Assembly (NCBI GenBank): GCA_016212825.1
Contig: JACRDS010000121.1
Coordinates: 1 to 50,463, forward strand
Length of the DNA stretch: 50,463 bases
Direction: 5' to 3'
Origin: Elusimicrobiota bacterium
GTDB taxonomy: Bacteria; Elusimicrobiota; Elusimicrobia; UBA1565; UBA9628
Every line of letters begins with the position of its first letter. The first letter of the stretch is position 1. The translations under genes were made by a program, and so were the position numbers. Shown piece by piece: positions 23,763-31,870 of this stretch. The notes under the pieces were generated by a model. The model made no database searches. It worked only from the letters and a program-made list of their open reading frames with translations, and was not told the DNA's origin.

Positions 23763-23768
23763 TATGAT
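23763..23768 (+). promoter_or_regulatory. -10 box of zinc-ribbon protein gene
   Basis: TATGAT, 6 nt before the ATG at 23775; no ribosome binding site. Confidence 0.5.
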
Positions 23769-23774
23769 TGGGCC

Positions 23775-24593
23775 ATGGGATGGGTCAAGTGTCAAGGCTG
23801 CGGCGCTCAGATCGACCCTTCCGCGACATCCTGCCCGGTCTGCCTGAGGCCCCGCTCGCGGCCCGAGATCATGCGCGGGATCATCGAGCTGCAGAAGGGG
23901 CCGCTCCGGCGCAGACGCTCCGTGCTGCGCGTGTTCCTGGCCCTGGGCTGCCTCGCCGGGGTCGCCCTGACGGTCTGGAACGAGAGGGCCTGGATGGCTC
24001 CCCACTACCGGGCCTACAGATCGTTCTTCGTCACCTGGCTCGGCCTGGACCAGTATCCCTTCACGCCGGATAATAAAGCCGCCCAGCCCGCGGGCCAGGC
24101 GGCCGCCTCAGCCCCCCCCTCCGAGGCGCCGTCCCTCGTGACCGCCCCCCCGCCCACGGCCCCGATGCCGGAGCCTGTCGCGGAGCCGCCGAAGACCTCC
24201 ACGACCGCCGCCGGCGCGCCGGCGTCCCCCGACCACTGGGCGTTGCGCGGGCTGGTCTACGACCTCTACACGCTCAAGCCCGTGGCCAAGGCGGAGCTGA
24301 CCTTCACCTCGCGGGCCACGGGAAAGGCCCTGCGCTCCCGCACGGACGGCAAAGGGGACTTCACCCTGCGCCTGCCTCGGCTCACGGAGGGCGGCTACGA
24401 CATCACGGTCCGGCATCCGCGCTACCTGGACAATTTCCTGGAAGAGTACGACCCTCCTTACAAGACCATGAGCCCGGAGCGGCGCCAGCATTTCGGGGCC
24501 ATGTTCCTGCAGTCCGAGGTCCTGCACGTGCCGTACCTGCCCTCCCCCGACGAGGACCGGCCCCATCTCGACATGGTCCTCATGCCCCGCTGA
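23775..24593 (+). CDS. Zinc-ribbon / TM / carboxypeptidase-regulatory-like protein
   Basis: A 272-residue protein in three parts: an N-terminal zinc ribbon (C6-X2-C9, C20-X2-C23), one TM helix (about 50-67), a Pro/Ala-rich linker (about 95-150), and a beta-sandwich domain from about 155 (LRGLVYDLYTLKPVAKAELTF ... GDFTLRLPRL ... YDITVRHP) of the CarboxypepD_reg kind. The ribbon would be cytoplasmic and the sandwich periplasmic. Function unknown; such fusions are often sensors or envelope scaffolds. It is followed by the DUF4015 gene, which has its own promoter box. Confidence 0.8.
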   Translation: MGWVKCQGCGAQIDPSATSCPVCLRPRSRPEIMRGIIELQKGPLRRRRSVLRVFLALGCLAGVALTVWNERAWMAPHYRAYRSFFVTWLGLDQYPFTPDNKAAQPAGQAAASAPPSEAPSLVTAPPPTAPMPEPVAEPPKTSTTAAGAPASPDHWALRGLVYDLYTLKPVAKAELTFTSRATGKALRSRTDGKGDFTLRLPRLTEGGYDITVRHPRYLDNFLEEYDPPYKTMSPERRQHFGAMFLQSEVLHVPYLPSPDEDRPHLDMVLMPR

Positions 24594-24604
24594 TTCGATT
24601 TTTG

Positions 24605-24610
24605 TATCCT
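24605..24610 (+). promoter_or_regulatory. -10 box of DUF4015 gene
   Basis: TATCCT, 7 nt before the ATG at 24618. The intervening GAAGGGG could alternatively be a weak ribosome binding site. Confidence 0.4.
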
Positions 24611-24617
24611 GAAGGGG

Positions 24618-25769
24618 ATGCTGCTGCGTCTCTGCGTCCCCCTCCTCCTGGCCGTCCCGCTGCGCGCCGCGGAGCCGGAGGCGCCCTCGGTCATCGCCTC
24701 CTCCCCCGCCGCGACGGTGGAGGCCGCCCAGACCGACGCGCCCCCGGCCTGGTACAAGCCCATACACGGCGTGCACCTGACCGGCTGGGGCGCGGGCGCG
24801 CCCAAGACCCGGCGCGCCGTCATCCGGGAGCTCAAAGACGCCGGCCTTAACGCCGTGGTCATCGCCCTCAAGGAGTACGACGGCTACATGTTCGTGCGCG
24901 GCGTGCCGCTGGCCCACCAGAGCGGGACCTTCGTCAACGCCATCCCAGACCTGCCCGCCTGCGTGCGCGAGTTCAAGGACGCCGGCATCTACACCATCGG
25001 CCGCATCGTGCTCTTCAAGGACAACCACCTGGCCCGGCGCCGGCCGGACCTGGCCGTGCGCAAGGCCGGCGGGGGGATCTGGTCCAACGCCAAGGGCGTG
25101 GCCTGGGTGGACCCCTACCGCCGCGAGATCTGGGACTACAACCTCGACATCGCCTCCCGCGCCGCGGCCGCGGGCTTCGACGAGATCCAACTCGACTACG
25201 TGCGCTTCCCCTCGGACGGAGACGTGCGCACCTGCCGCTACTCGCACGAGGGCCACAACGACGCCTCGGCCAAGCGCAACCTCAACGCCTTCCTGACCGC
25301 GGCCCGGGAACGGCTCAAGCCGCTGGGGGTCAAGCTGTCCATCTGCGTCTTCGGCATGACCACCACGGACGACAGCGGCATGGGCATCGGGCAGCACATC
25401 GCGGACTTGACCCGTCAGGTGGACTTCGTCTCGCCCATGATGTACCCGTCGCACTACCACAAAGGGCTCTACGGCCTCAAGAACCCGAACCGGGAGCCCT
25501 ACAAGACCATCCTCTACGGGACCCGCGACGCGGTGGCGCGCCTGGGCGAGCAGTCCTGGCGCCTGCGCCCCTACTTCCAGGACTTCTCTTTGGGCTTCCG
25601 CTACCAGGAAGCCCAGGTGCGCGCCCAGATCCTGGCCGCGGCCCGCGAGGGGGTGACGGACTGGATCCTCTGGAACCCGCAGAACCGCTACACCTGGCCG
25701 GCCCTGCGCCACAACAACCAGCCCATCTACGCGCAGCCGCCCAGAAGGCAGGAGAACCCGGCGCCCTGA
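24618..25769 (+). CDS. Secreted DUF4015-type putative glycoside hydrolase
   Basis: A 383-residue exported protein: short signal peptide (about 1-15), then a TIM-barrel domain of the DUF4015 (GHL) group: GVHLTGWGAG, LNAVVIALKEYDGYM, IVLFKDN, KGVAWVDPYRREIWDYN, FDEIQLDYVRFPSDG with the likely catalytic Asp, VDFVSPMMYPSHY, and DWILWNPQNRYTW. These proteins are predicted to act on polysaccharides, but the substrate is not known. It converges with the gene at 25773 with only 3 bp between the stops. Confidence 0.9.
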   Translation: MLLRLCVPLLLAVPLRAAEPEAPSVIASSPAATVEAAQTDAPPAWYKPIHGVHLTGWGAGAPKTRRAVIRELKDAGLNAVVIALKEYDGYMFVRGVPLAHQSGTFVNAIPDLPACVREFKDAGIYTIGRIVLFKDNHLARRRPDLAVRKAGGGIWSNAKGVAWVDPYRREIWDYNLDIASRAAAAGFDEIQLDYVRFPSDGDVRTCRYSHEGHNDASAKRNLNAFLTAARERLKPLGVKLSICVFGMTTTDDSGMGIGQHIADLTRQVDFVSPMMYPSHYHKGLYGLKNPNREPYKTILYGTRDAVARLGEQSWRLRPYFQDFSLGFRYQEAQVRAQILAAAREGVTDWILWNPQNRYTWPALRHNNQPIYAQPPRRQENPAP

Positions 25770-25772
25770 AGC

Positions 25773-26636
25773 CTAGCGGGCCTTGGCGGCCCACTCCTTG
25801 AGGAGCTTGTCATAGACGTATTTCGCCGCGGTCTGGCCGCCCTGCAGCAGGTCCGCGCCGCCCGTGGGCCAGTGCTCCACCCAGGTGAAGCCCGCGTCGA
25901 GGTCCTCCACCCACAGGGTGTACTCGTTCTTCCGGCCGACCCGGATGTCCTGGGAGGACATGCGGATGCGGCTCCCCGGCCAGGGCGCGGCCGCGCCGGC
26001 CAGGCGCTTCTCCAGGGCGGCCGCTCCGCGCAGGGCCTTGTCGCGCGCGGCCGACGGCGGGCGGGCGCCCGCGGCCCGGCGCTGGGAGAGGAGGTAGTCC
26101 GCCGAGGCGCGGTCCATCATGAGGCGGACGAACAGAGTATGCTTGGCCGGGTCGGAGAACTCCTGCGCGTAGACCTTGAAGTCGCCGTCCGACAGGCTCC
26201 TGGTCTGGATGGCCACGGAGACCACGTCGGAGTCCATCCCGCCGTAGCTCTTCATCAGGGCCGTGCCCAGCGGCGACTCGACGAGGTCCTTGATCGCGCT
26301 GTCCGCGGTCCCGCCCGAGTTCTCGCCGTAGACCCGCTCGTTCAGCGAGAGGATGCTGGCCAGGGAGGCGGAGAGGTTGCGCGTGGCCTGCGCGTAGGCC
26401 ACGGCGCTCGAGACGCGCATGTCGGGCAGGAAGTCCGACCTCCCCACGCCGGCCAGGGTCGCCGCGCAGTCCAGGCCGGCGCAGCGGTCGTGGATCCAGT
26501 CCGGCGGCGGCGCGGGAGCGCCGCCGCCCTGACGGACATCAGGAAGTGCGTTGTCCGTCATGGGCGCCTGCGCGCTCAGGCCCGGGGAGACGGCCCAGAG
26601 CGCGGCGGCCAGCGCCGCCACTCGGAGGCTAGGCAT
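25773..26636 (-). CDS. Secreted protein, unknown function
   Basis: A 287-residue exported protein: signal peptide to about residue 22 (GLSAQA). The mature part has one Cys pair (DRCAGLDCAATL), a helical region, and a C-terminal beta region (SRIRMSSQDIRVGRKNEYTLWVEDL). The family is not recognised. I set the start at 26636, whose signal peptide begins MPSLRV; longer frames run into the upstream gene. It overlaps the SseB/TPR gene by 8 bp and is its operon partner. Confidence 0.7.
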   Translation of the reverse strand: MPSLRVAALAAALWAVSPGLSAQAPMTDNALPDVRQGGGAPAPPPDWIHDRCAGLDCAATLAGVGRSDFLPDMRVSSAVAYAQATRNLSASLASILSLNERVYGENSGGTADSAIKDLVESPLGTALMKSYGGMDSDVVSVAIQTRSLSDGDFKVYAQEFSDPAKHTLFVRLMMDRASADYLLSQRRAAGARPPSAARDKALRGAAALEKRLAGAAAPWPGSRIRMSSQDIRVGRKNEYTLWVEDLDAGFTWVEHWPTGGADLLQGGQTAAKYVYDKLLKEWAAKAR

Positions 26637-27705
26637 CGTCGCCTCCCAAACCCTTGAGGAGGTCCGCCAGCGCCTTGTCCCCGGGGAAATCCTTGAGCCC
26701 GTCCTCGGCGAACCTCCGCGCCTCCTCGTTGCGGCCCAGGGCGGCCAGGGAGCGGGCGCCGTTGACGCGGAAGGAGCGCTCCTGGGGGTACTTGGCCGCG
26801 GCCTTGAGGCAGAACTCGGCGCATTCACGCAGACGGCCAGTCTTCCCCAGGATGGCGGCCTGGCAGACCCAGGCGAAGGCCTCGTCGCCCTTGCGCGCCA
26901 GCCAGTCGCAGAGGGACTCCGCCTCGCCGTACATCTCGAAGCCGATGAGGGAGCGCAGGATGTCCTGCAGGTAGTCCCGGGCGGGGCCGGCCGGCCGAAT
27001 CTCCTCGCGGCCGGCGGCCGATCCCTGGAGGTAGCGCAGGACCTGCAGGAAGTGGCGGCACACCATCCAGACCACGCCGCTGCTGCCCAGGTCGAGCTTG
27101 ACCAGCTTGCGCATATCCTCGGCCGCGAACTGCCCGGCCGCAGGCAGACTCAGCAGCTTGCCCTCACCCTCCTGGGCTCCGAGTTCGGCCCGCCCGTAGG
27201 CGATGCGCACGCCCTCGGGGATGGTCAGGCGGGACACCGGCAGTTCGTAGAGCTCGGGGGCATCGGACGGCAGGCGCCCCTCGCAGAGGGAGCGCACCAA
27301 GGTCCAGGGGACCGGCACCTGGGTCGCGGGGTCCAGGGTCAGACGCACGCCCGCAAAGTAGCGCACCCCGCGCAGGAGCTTGAAGACCTCGCCCGGCTGG
27401 TGCTCCATCCACACGAATTCTTTGCCCTTGGGCGGCCGCAGGCGGCGGCCGCGCACGTAGCCGCCGACGTCGTCGCGGGCCGGGAAGACCGGGACCCAGA
27501 CCCCGCCCATCTCCGGGTCGCGGTCCGCCCAGACCGAGAAATCCCGGGCCTGGCGGGTCACGCGCACCTCGGGGCCTCCCTCCAGAGGCTCGTCCACGCA
27601 AAACAGGAAGGTCTGCGAGCGCAGGAGCTCCTTGTAGAGGCCGTGGCGGGGGAGGGAGGGATGGTCCGCCGCCTGCTGGATGAGGTACTCGAGGGTCTCG
27701 ACCAC
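26629..27705 (-). CDS. SseB-like N-terminal domain plus TPR protein
   Basis: A 358-residue cytoplasmic protein. Residues about 5-100 resemble the SseB N-terminal domain (LYKELLRSQTFLFCVDEP, VWVPVFPARDDV, KGKEFVWMEH). The C-terminal third (about 250-350) has TPR-like helix pairs (AAILGKTGRLRECAEFCLKAAAKYP). It starts with GTG. SseB domains occur in enhancers or accessory proteins without known catalysis. It is transcribed away from the PilZ gene and into the secreted protein at 25773. Confidence 0.7.
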   Translation of the reverse strand: MVETLEYLIQQAADHPSLPRHGLYKELLRSQTFLFCVDEPLEGGPEVRVTRQARDFSVWADRDPEMGGVWVPVFPARDDVGGYVRGRRLRPPKGKEFVWMEHQPGEVFKLLRGVRYFAGVRLTLDPATQVPVPWTLVRSLCEGRLPSDAPELYELPVSRLTIPEGVRIAYGRAELGAQEGEGKLLSLPAAGQFAAEDMRKLVKLDLGSSGVVWMVCRHFLQVLRYLQGSAAGREEIRPAGPARDYLQDILRSLIGFEMYGEAESLCDWLARKGDEAFAWVCQAAILGKTGRLRECAEFCLKAAAKYPQERSFRVNGARSLAALGRNEEARRFAEDGLKDFPGDKALADLLKGLGGDDA

Positions 27706-27735
27706 CGATACTGAGGTTAGCCTCCTGGGAGGGTC

Positions 27736-27763
27736 TTGTCAAGCCTCCGTCATTTGATAGACT
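27736..27763 (+). promoter_or_regulatory. Promoter of PilZ gene
   Basis: TTGTCA (27736-27741), 16-bp spacer, TAGACT (27758-27763), then 6 nt to the ATG at 27770. No ribosome binding site. Confidence 0.65.
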
Positions 27764-27769
27764 TGGCGC

Positions 27770-28165
27770 ATGCCCATGCCGTCGCGCCGCGTGCTGGCGC
27801 GCTACCCTTGCGACCTGCCCGTGGAGGTCCATGCCTTCCTCAGCGGGACCCGCGCGGCCGGCGGGCGCCTGCGCAACCTCAGCCTGGGGGGAGCCCTGTT
27901 GCAATGCGCCGACCAGCTGGGACGCGGGGTCACCTACTTCTTCCGCTTCTCCTGGGAAGGAACGCCCCTGGCCCTGCCCGGCCGCGTGGCCTGGGCCGGC
28001 CCGAGCAAGGCGGGGAGCCGCCGCTACGGCATCCAGTTCAACCTGACCCGGGACCAGGAATCCTTCGTGCGCGGGATCGTCGAGATCCTGCGCTCGGCCG
28101 CGCCGCCCGCGCCGCGCCGGACGGCGCGGGACTACTGGGAGCCCTGGCGGCCGGGCCGGACCTGA
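27770..28165 (+). CDS. PilZ-domain protein
   Basis: A 131-residue single PilZ domain. The N-terminal RRVLARYPCDLPVEV stretch matches the c-di-GMP-binding RXXXR region, and RNLSLGGALLQC matches the (D/N)XSXXG motif. The later strands VAWAGPSKAGSRRYGIQF are also typical. It is likely a c-di-GMP effector. It stands just before the aldolase gene, which has its own -10 box, so any link is uncertain. Confidence 0.9.
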   Translation: MPMPSRRVLARYPCDLPVEVHAFLSGTRAAGGRLRNLSLGGALLQCADQLGRGVTYFFRFSWEGTPLALPGRVAWAGPSKAGSRRYGIQFNLTRDQESFVRGIVEILRSAAPPAPRRTARDYWEPWRPGRT

Positions 28166-28170
28166 TTTTG

Positions 28171-28194
28171 TAGAATAGCGGAGTATCAAGGAGG
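28171..28194 (+). promoter_or_regulatory. -10 box and ribosome binding site of fba
   Basis: TAGAAT (28171-28176) and a strong AAGGAGG (28188-28194), 8 nt before the ATG at 28203. This is a clear leadered start, unlike many of its neighbours. Confidence 0.6.
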
Positions 28195-28202
28195 AGATTC
28201 TC

Positions 28203-29201
28203 ATGGGCAACACCGTCGCCGACAGCAAGACCGTCTCTTATAAGGAGCTGGGCTTCGTCAACACGCGCGAGATGTTCCAGGACGCGATGAAGAACGGCTA
28301 CGCGGTCCCCGCCTACAATTTCAACAACATGGAGCAGCTGCAGGCCATCATCACGGCCTGCGTAGGTAGCCGCTCCCCGGTCATCCTGCAGGTCTCCAAG
28401 GGCGCGCGCGACTACGCCAACTCGACCTTGCTGCGCTGGATGGGCCGCGGCGCCATCGAGATGATGAAGGAGATGGGCAAGCCGGTGCCGGTGGCCCTGC
28501 ACCTCGACCACGGCGACACCTTCGAACTGTGCAAGTCCTGCATCGACTCGGGCTTCTCCTCGGTGATGATCGACGCCTCCTCCAAGCCTTTCGCCGAGAA
28601 CGTGGCCCTGACCAAGAAGGTGGTGGAGTACGCGCACCAGCGGGACGTGACCGTGGAAGGCGAGCTGGGCGTGTTGGCCGGCATCGAGGACGAGGTCTCG
28701 GCCGAGAAGTCCCACTACACGGACCCCAAGGACGTGGAGGCCTTCGTCAAGCAGACCGGCGCGGACTCGCTGGCCATCTCCATCGGCACCAGCCACGGGG
28801 CCTACAAGTTCAAGCTCAAGCCCGGCCAGTCGGTGCCCCCGCTGCGCTTCGACATCCTCAAAGAAATCGAGAAGCGCATCCCAGGCTTCCCCATCGTCCT
28901 GCACGGCTCGTCCTCGGTCCCGCCCGCCTACATCGAGATGATCAACAAGTACGGCGGCAAGATGGAGGGCACGGCCGGCATCCCAGAGGAGCAGCTGCGC
29001 CAGGCCGCCAAGTCCGCGGTGTGCAAGATCAACATCGACTCCGACGGCCGCCTGGTCATGACCGCCGCGGTGCGCAAGGTCTTCCAGGAGAAGCCCGGCG
29101 AGTTCGACCCGCGCAAGTACCTCGGCCCGGCACGCGAGGAGCTCATCAAGATGTACATGGACAAGAACGAGAAGGTCCTGGGCTCCGCGGGCCGCTGCTG
29201 A
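28203..29201 (+). CDS. fba: Class II fructose-bisphosphate aldolase
   Basis: A 332-residue zinc aldolase of glycolysis and gluconeogenesis. VPAYNFNNMEQLQAII is the N-terminal signature. Catalytic D102 and zinc ligand H103 are in ALHLDHGD, and the other zinc ligands are H198 (GTSHGAYK) and H234 (VLHGSSSVP). The C-terminus has KINIDSDGR(L). It has the strongest ribosome binding site in the window, fitting high expression. Its TGA is followed at once by a REP-like half-site and then a terminator. Confidence 0.97.
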   Translation: MGNTVADSKTVSYKELGFVNTREMFQDAMKNGYAVPAYNFNNMEQLQAIITACVGSRSPVILQVSKGARDYANSTLLRWMGRGAIEMMKEMGKPVPVALHLDHGDTFELCKSCIDSGFSSVMIDASSKPFAENVALTKKVVEYAHQRDVTVEGELGVLAGIEDEVSAEKSHYTDPKDVEAFVKQTGADSLAISIGTSHGAYKFKLKPGQSVPPLRFDILKEIEKRIPGFPIVLHGSSSVPPAYIEMINKYGGKMEGTAGIPEEQLRQAAKSAVCKINIDSDGRLVMTAAVRKVFQEKPGEFDPRKYLGPAREELIKMYMDKNEKVLGSAGRC

Positions 29202-29204
29202 ATT

Positions 29205-29220
29205 CGGGACACAATACTTA
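29205..29220. repeat. REP-like half-site shared with 30737-30791
   Basis: The 16-mer CGGGACACAATACTTA starts four bases past the fba stop codon. The same 16-mer is found in the right arm (minus strand) of the inverted repeat at 30737-30791. Confidence 0.75.
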
Positions 29221-29225
29221 ATTCG

Positions 29226-29257
29226 AAAGGAAGCTCTCCTTACGGAGAGCTTCCTTT
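29226..29257 (+). terminator. Rho-independent terminator of fba
   Basis: Perfect 14-bp stem (29226-29239 with 29244-29257), TTAC loop, followed by ctttat, 25 bp past the stop codon. Confidence 0.85.
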
Positions 29258-29279
29258 CTTTATGAGCTGCGGCTGAAGG

Positions 29280-30659
29280 TCAATTCTTCTTGGCGGGCGG
29301 GAAGTACTTCTGGTAGAGGTCCTTGAGAAACTGCCCGATGGTCCCCCCCGAGGCCCGGATCACGTCGGCGAAGCCCCAGACCGCCAGGGCCGCGAAGAGC
29401 GCGGTCAGGTACGGGTTGGCCACGGCCAGAGCCAGCCCGGACATCAGCGCCTGCAGCACGTAGCCGCTCGCCATGCGGTCCGGCCCGTCCTTCGGGGACT
29501 TGGCCGGGTCGTAGGTCACGGCGAAGAGCGCGCTGGCCACGCCGGTCACGGTCATGGCGTTGAGGGCATAGGTCATGAGCAGGCTCATGCCCGGCAGGGC
29601 CTTCTCCACGATGGCCAGGCCCAGGGCCGCCGCGACGGCGGGGAACACGGCCATGATGCGGTCGGCCGAGGAGGTCTCGGCGTCCTTGAACTTGCCCTGG
29701 AAGGCGCCCTGGCCCAAGGCCGCGGTGGCCAGGGCCGTGGGCAGAGGGCTGATCACGCTCTTGGTGCCGAGGAAGAGCAGGGAAGCGATGTCCATGCAGG
29801 CGTAGACCCCGGCGCCGGCGAGTATGCCATAGCGCAGGATGGAGCCCAGCAGTTCGCCGGTGCTCGCGCCCTTGCCGTCCTTGCCCTTGGCCGCGATGGC
29901 GCCGTAGACCGAGCCGATGGCTGCGGCCACGATGCTGGCCGTGGGGTTCATGTAGCTCAGGGCCGAGGCCACGGTGAGGGCTCCGGCCGCCGGAGCGCCG
30001 GCCGCCAGAGCGACGGCGGGCATGAGCAGGACCAGAGCCGCGACCGCGGCGGCGATGACGAGCTTGACCGCGATGGCGCGCTTGGCGGAAGGCGCGGGCA
30101 AGGAGGTCTTGGCATCCGGGACGGCGGTCTCGGCCTTGGCCAGCGGCGCGGCCTGGCTCACGAGCGCGGCGCCGGCCAGGACCGGGGCCTCATCGGACCG
30201 CCGGGCCTTGATGTTCGAGCCGTCCATGAGGCTGCCCATGCGCAGCGCCGAGGTCTCCACGGACTCACTCTGGGAAGCTTCGGCCGGGGCGCCCTGGGTC
30301 AGCGCGGCCATGGCCGTGGGGACGGCCTCCGCCTTGGCCGGCTCAGCCGCCAGCGGCAGGAGCGCGTTGGCCTGGACCAAGACGGCCGGAGCCGCGATCT
30401 GGACCACCGGGCTCGTCAAAGCGGCGCCCACGCTCGGGGCCGGCGCGGTCAGGGAAGGGGTGATGAGGCTGGCCGGCATCAAGGAGATCCCGGCATGGGA
30501 GAAGGCTGATCCGGGCATGGCCGGCAAGGCGCCCTGGACCCCGGCGCCGACAGGGGGAATCACCTTGGAGGATATGATCTGGGCTGCGGCCGCGTAGCCG
30601 GTGAAGCCCGGGGACATGAGGAAGATGGATGCGGCCAGGAAAGAGGAGAGGATTCTCAT
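29280..30659 (-). CDS. Exported Ala/Pro-rich multi-TM protein
   Basis: A 459-residue protein with an N-terminal signal sequence (MRILSSFLAASIFLMSPG), a low-complexity Ala/Pro/Ser/Val region (about 25-180), then six to eight hydrophobic segments from about 195 to 440 and a Lys-rich end. I know no named family. Long proteins with this exported low-complexity front followed by a membrane domain are, to my knowledge, frequent in Elusimicrobiota. I chose the start at 30659, 8 nt after a TATCAT box; an ATG two codons earlier is too close to it. Confidence 0.7.
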   Translation of the reverse strand: MRILSSFLAASIFLMSPGFTGYAAAAQIISSKVIPPVGAGVQGALPAMPGSAFSHAGISLMPASLITPSLTAPAPSVGAALTSPVVQIAAPAVLVQANALLPLAAEPAKAEAVPTAMAALTQGAPAEASQSESVETSALRMGSLMDGSNIKARRSDEAPVLAGAALVSQAAPLAKAETAVPDAKTSLPAPSAKRAIAVKLVIAAAVAALVLLMPAVALAAGAPAAGALTVASALSYMNPTASIVAAAIGSVYGAIAAKGKDGKGASTGELLGSILRYGILAGAGVYACMDIASLLFLGTKSVISPLPTALATAALGQGAFQGKFKDAETSSADRIMAVFPAVAAALGLAIVEKALPGMSLLMTYALNAMTVTGVASALFAVTYDPAKSPKDGPDRMASGYVLQALMSGLALAVANPYLTALFAALAVWGFADVIRASGGTIGQFLKDLYQKYFPPAKKN

Positions 30660-30667
30660 AGGCATCC

Positions 30668-30673
30668 ATGATA
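30668..30673 (-). promoter_or_regulatory. -10 box of the multi-TM protein gene
   Basis: TATCAT on the minus strand, 8 nt before the ATG at 30659; no good ribosome binding site. Confidence 0.5.
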
Positions 30674-30736
30674 CCGCAGGCGCGGCCTTGCCAGTATGAG
30701 ACGAAGGGCTCAGTCCGCCGCCGTCTTAGGGCCTAA

Positions 30737-30791
30737 GAAATGCGGGACACAATACCTATTCCCTGAAAATAAGTATTGTGTCCCGCATTTC
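30737..30791. repeat. REP-like inverted repeat
   Basis: Arms of 24 nt (30737-30760 and 30768-30791) with one mismatch and a 7-nt loop. The arm core GCGGGACACAATAC also occurs after fba (29205). The right arm includes two bases of the xdhC stop codon. Confidence 0.88.
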
Positions 30792-31587
30792 AGACCAGGC
30801 GCATGTGGCGGCCGTCGCGGCCGTGGTGCACGGCCAGGATCTCGGCCAGGACCGAGATGGCGATGGCGCCCGGGGACTTGCCCCCGCAGTTGAGCCCGAT
30901 GGGCGCGTAGACGCGCTTGTCCTTCTCCGGGTGCAGGCCCTTGAAGTTCAGGAACTTGAAGACGGAAGGAGCCTTGTTCTTGCTGGCGATCAGTCCTATA
31001 TAGGGCGCCGGCGTCTTCATGGCCGCGGCCAGGCACTCTTTGTCCAGCATATGACAGCGGGTCACGATGACCACATAGGTCTTCTTGTCCACACCGGCGA
31101 GCTTGACGGCCTTGTCGGGCCGCTCCACCAGTATGCGCATCGCGTGCGGGAAGCGCGTCTTGTTGGCGAACTCATCGCGGTCGTCCGCCACCGTGTAGGG
31201 GATGCCGGCCAGGGCCGCGGCCTCGGCGACCTTGAGGCCCACGTGCCCAGCTCCCACGACGAGCAGCTTGAGCTCGGTCGCATGCACGTCTATGAAGAGT
31301 TCCACGCGGCCCACGCATTCCATCCCGATGCCCTTGGGTGTGAGGTCGAAGGACACCTTGCGGCTGGTCCCCTCCTTAAGGGCCTTCCTGGCCGCGTCGA
31401 TGGCAAGCTTCTCGAGTATCCCGCCGCCCACGGTGCCGGCGCTGGAGCCATCCTCATAGACCACCATCTCGGCCCCGCATTCCCGGGGGGTGGAGCCGGC
31501 TGCGGATATGACGGTCACCAAGGCCGCGCCGCGACACTGGCTCATAGCCTCGGCCATGAGCTTGAAGACGTTCTCTGCCTCTTGCAT
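30790..31587 (-). CDS. XdhC/CoxI-family protein
   Basis: A 265-residue XdhC protein. The N-terminal XdhC_CoxI domain has LVTVISAAGSTPRECGAEMVV and GTVGGGILE, then GMECVGRVELFID (C91). The C-terminal Rossmann domain has LLVVGAGHVGLKVAEAA (about 109-125), VTRCHMLDKECLAAAM and the end motif LNCGGKSPGAIAISVLAEILA. XdhC proteins insert sulfurated molybdenum cofactor into xanthine dehydrogenase or CO dehydrogenase-type enzymes. No such enzyme is nearby. The DUF6485 gene ends 2 bp before it, so the two form an operon. Confidence 0.93.
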   Translation of the reverse strand: MQEAENVFKLMAEAMSQCRGAALVTVISAAGSTPRECGAEMVVYEDGSSAGTVGGGILEKLAIDAARKALKEGTSRKVSFDLTPKGIGMECVGRVELFIDVHATELKLLVVGAGHVGLKVAEAAALAGIPYTVADDRDEFANKTRFPHAMRILVERPDKAVKLAGVDKKTYVVIVTRCHMLDKECLAAAMKTPAPYIGLIASKNKAPSVFKFLNFKGLHPEKDKRVYAPIGLNCGGKSPGAIAISVLAEILAVHHGRDGRHMRLV

Positions 31588-31589
31588 AG

Positions 31590-31787
31590 CTATCTCTCCC
31601 GGTCCCGGACCAGAGCCGCGAAGGAGCGATCGTAAGTCTTCTCCGCCCGCGCGCTGAAGAAGCAGGCCGGGAACTGGTTCATGCCGCGGTGGTAGGCCAG
31701 GCACTCGCAGCAATGCCCCTTCTTGGAGCAGTCGTAGGTGCAGTTGCAGGCCTTGAGGTTGACGGTCTTGCGGTCGCAGTCGCTCAT
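31590..31787 (-). CDS. DUF6485 Cys-rich small protein
   Basis: A 65-residue protein with eight cysteines (C4, C14, C16, C20, C26, C27, C29, C42) in the pattern CNCTYDCSKKGHCCECLAYH followed by FPACFF and EKTYDRS, which I recognise as DUF6485. It probably binds a metal or Fe-S cluster; function unknown. AGGAG before the ATG at 31787 sets the start. It is paired with xdhC, suggesting a role linked to that protein. It diverges from the OPT transporter gene. Confidence 0.88.
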   Translation of the reverse strand: MSDCDRKTVNLKACNCTYDCSKKGHCCECLAYHRGMNQFPACFFSARAEKTYDRSFAALVRDRER

Positions 31788-31870
31788 GAGGGTCTCCTGT
31801 CCCGATATCATACAACACCTGGCTCAATATGATAATCTTTGCCAGCAGAATCCGCTCGAGGAGGATCGCG

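Noticed and set aside
30668..30680. gataccgcagg near the multi-TM gene as a half copy of the same palindrome
   Set aside because: No partner arm, and the TATCAT within it is explained as the -10 box of that gene.
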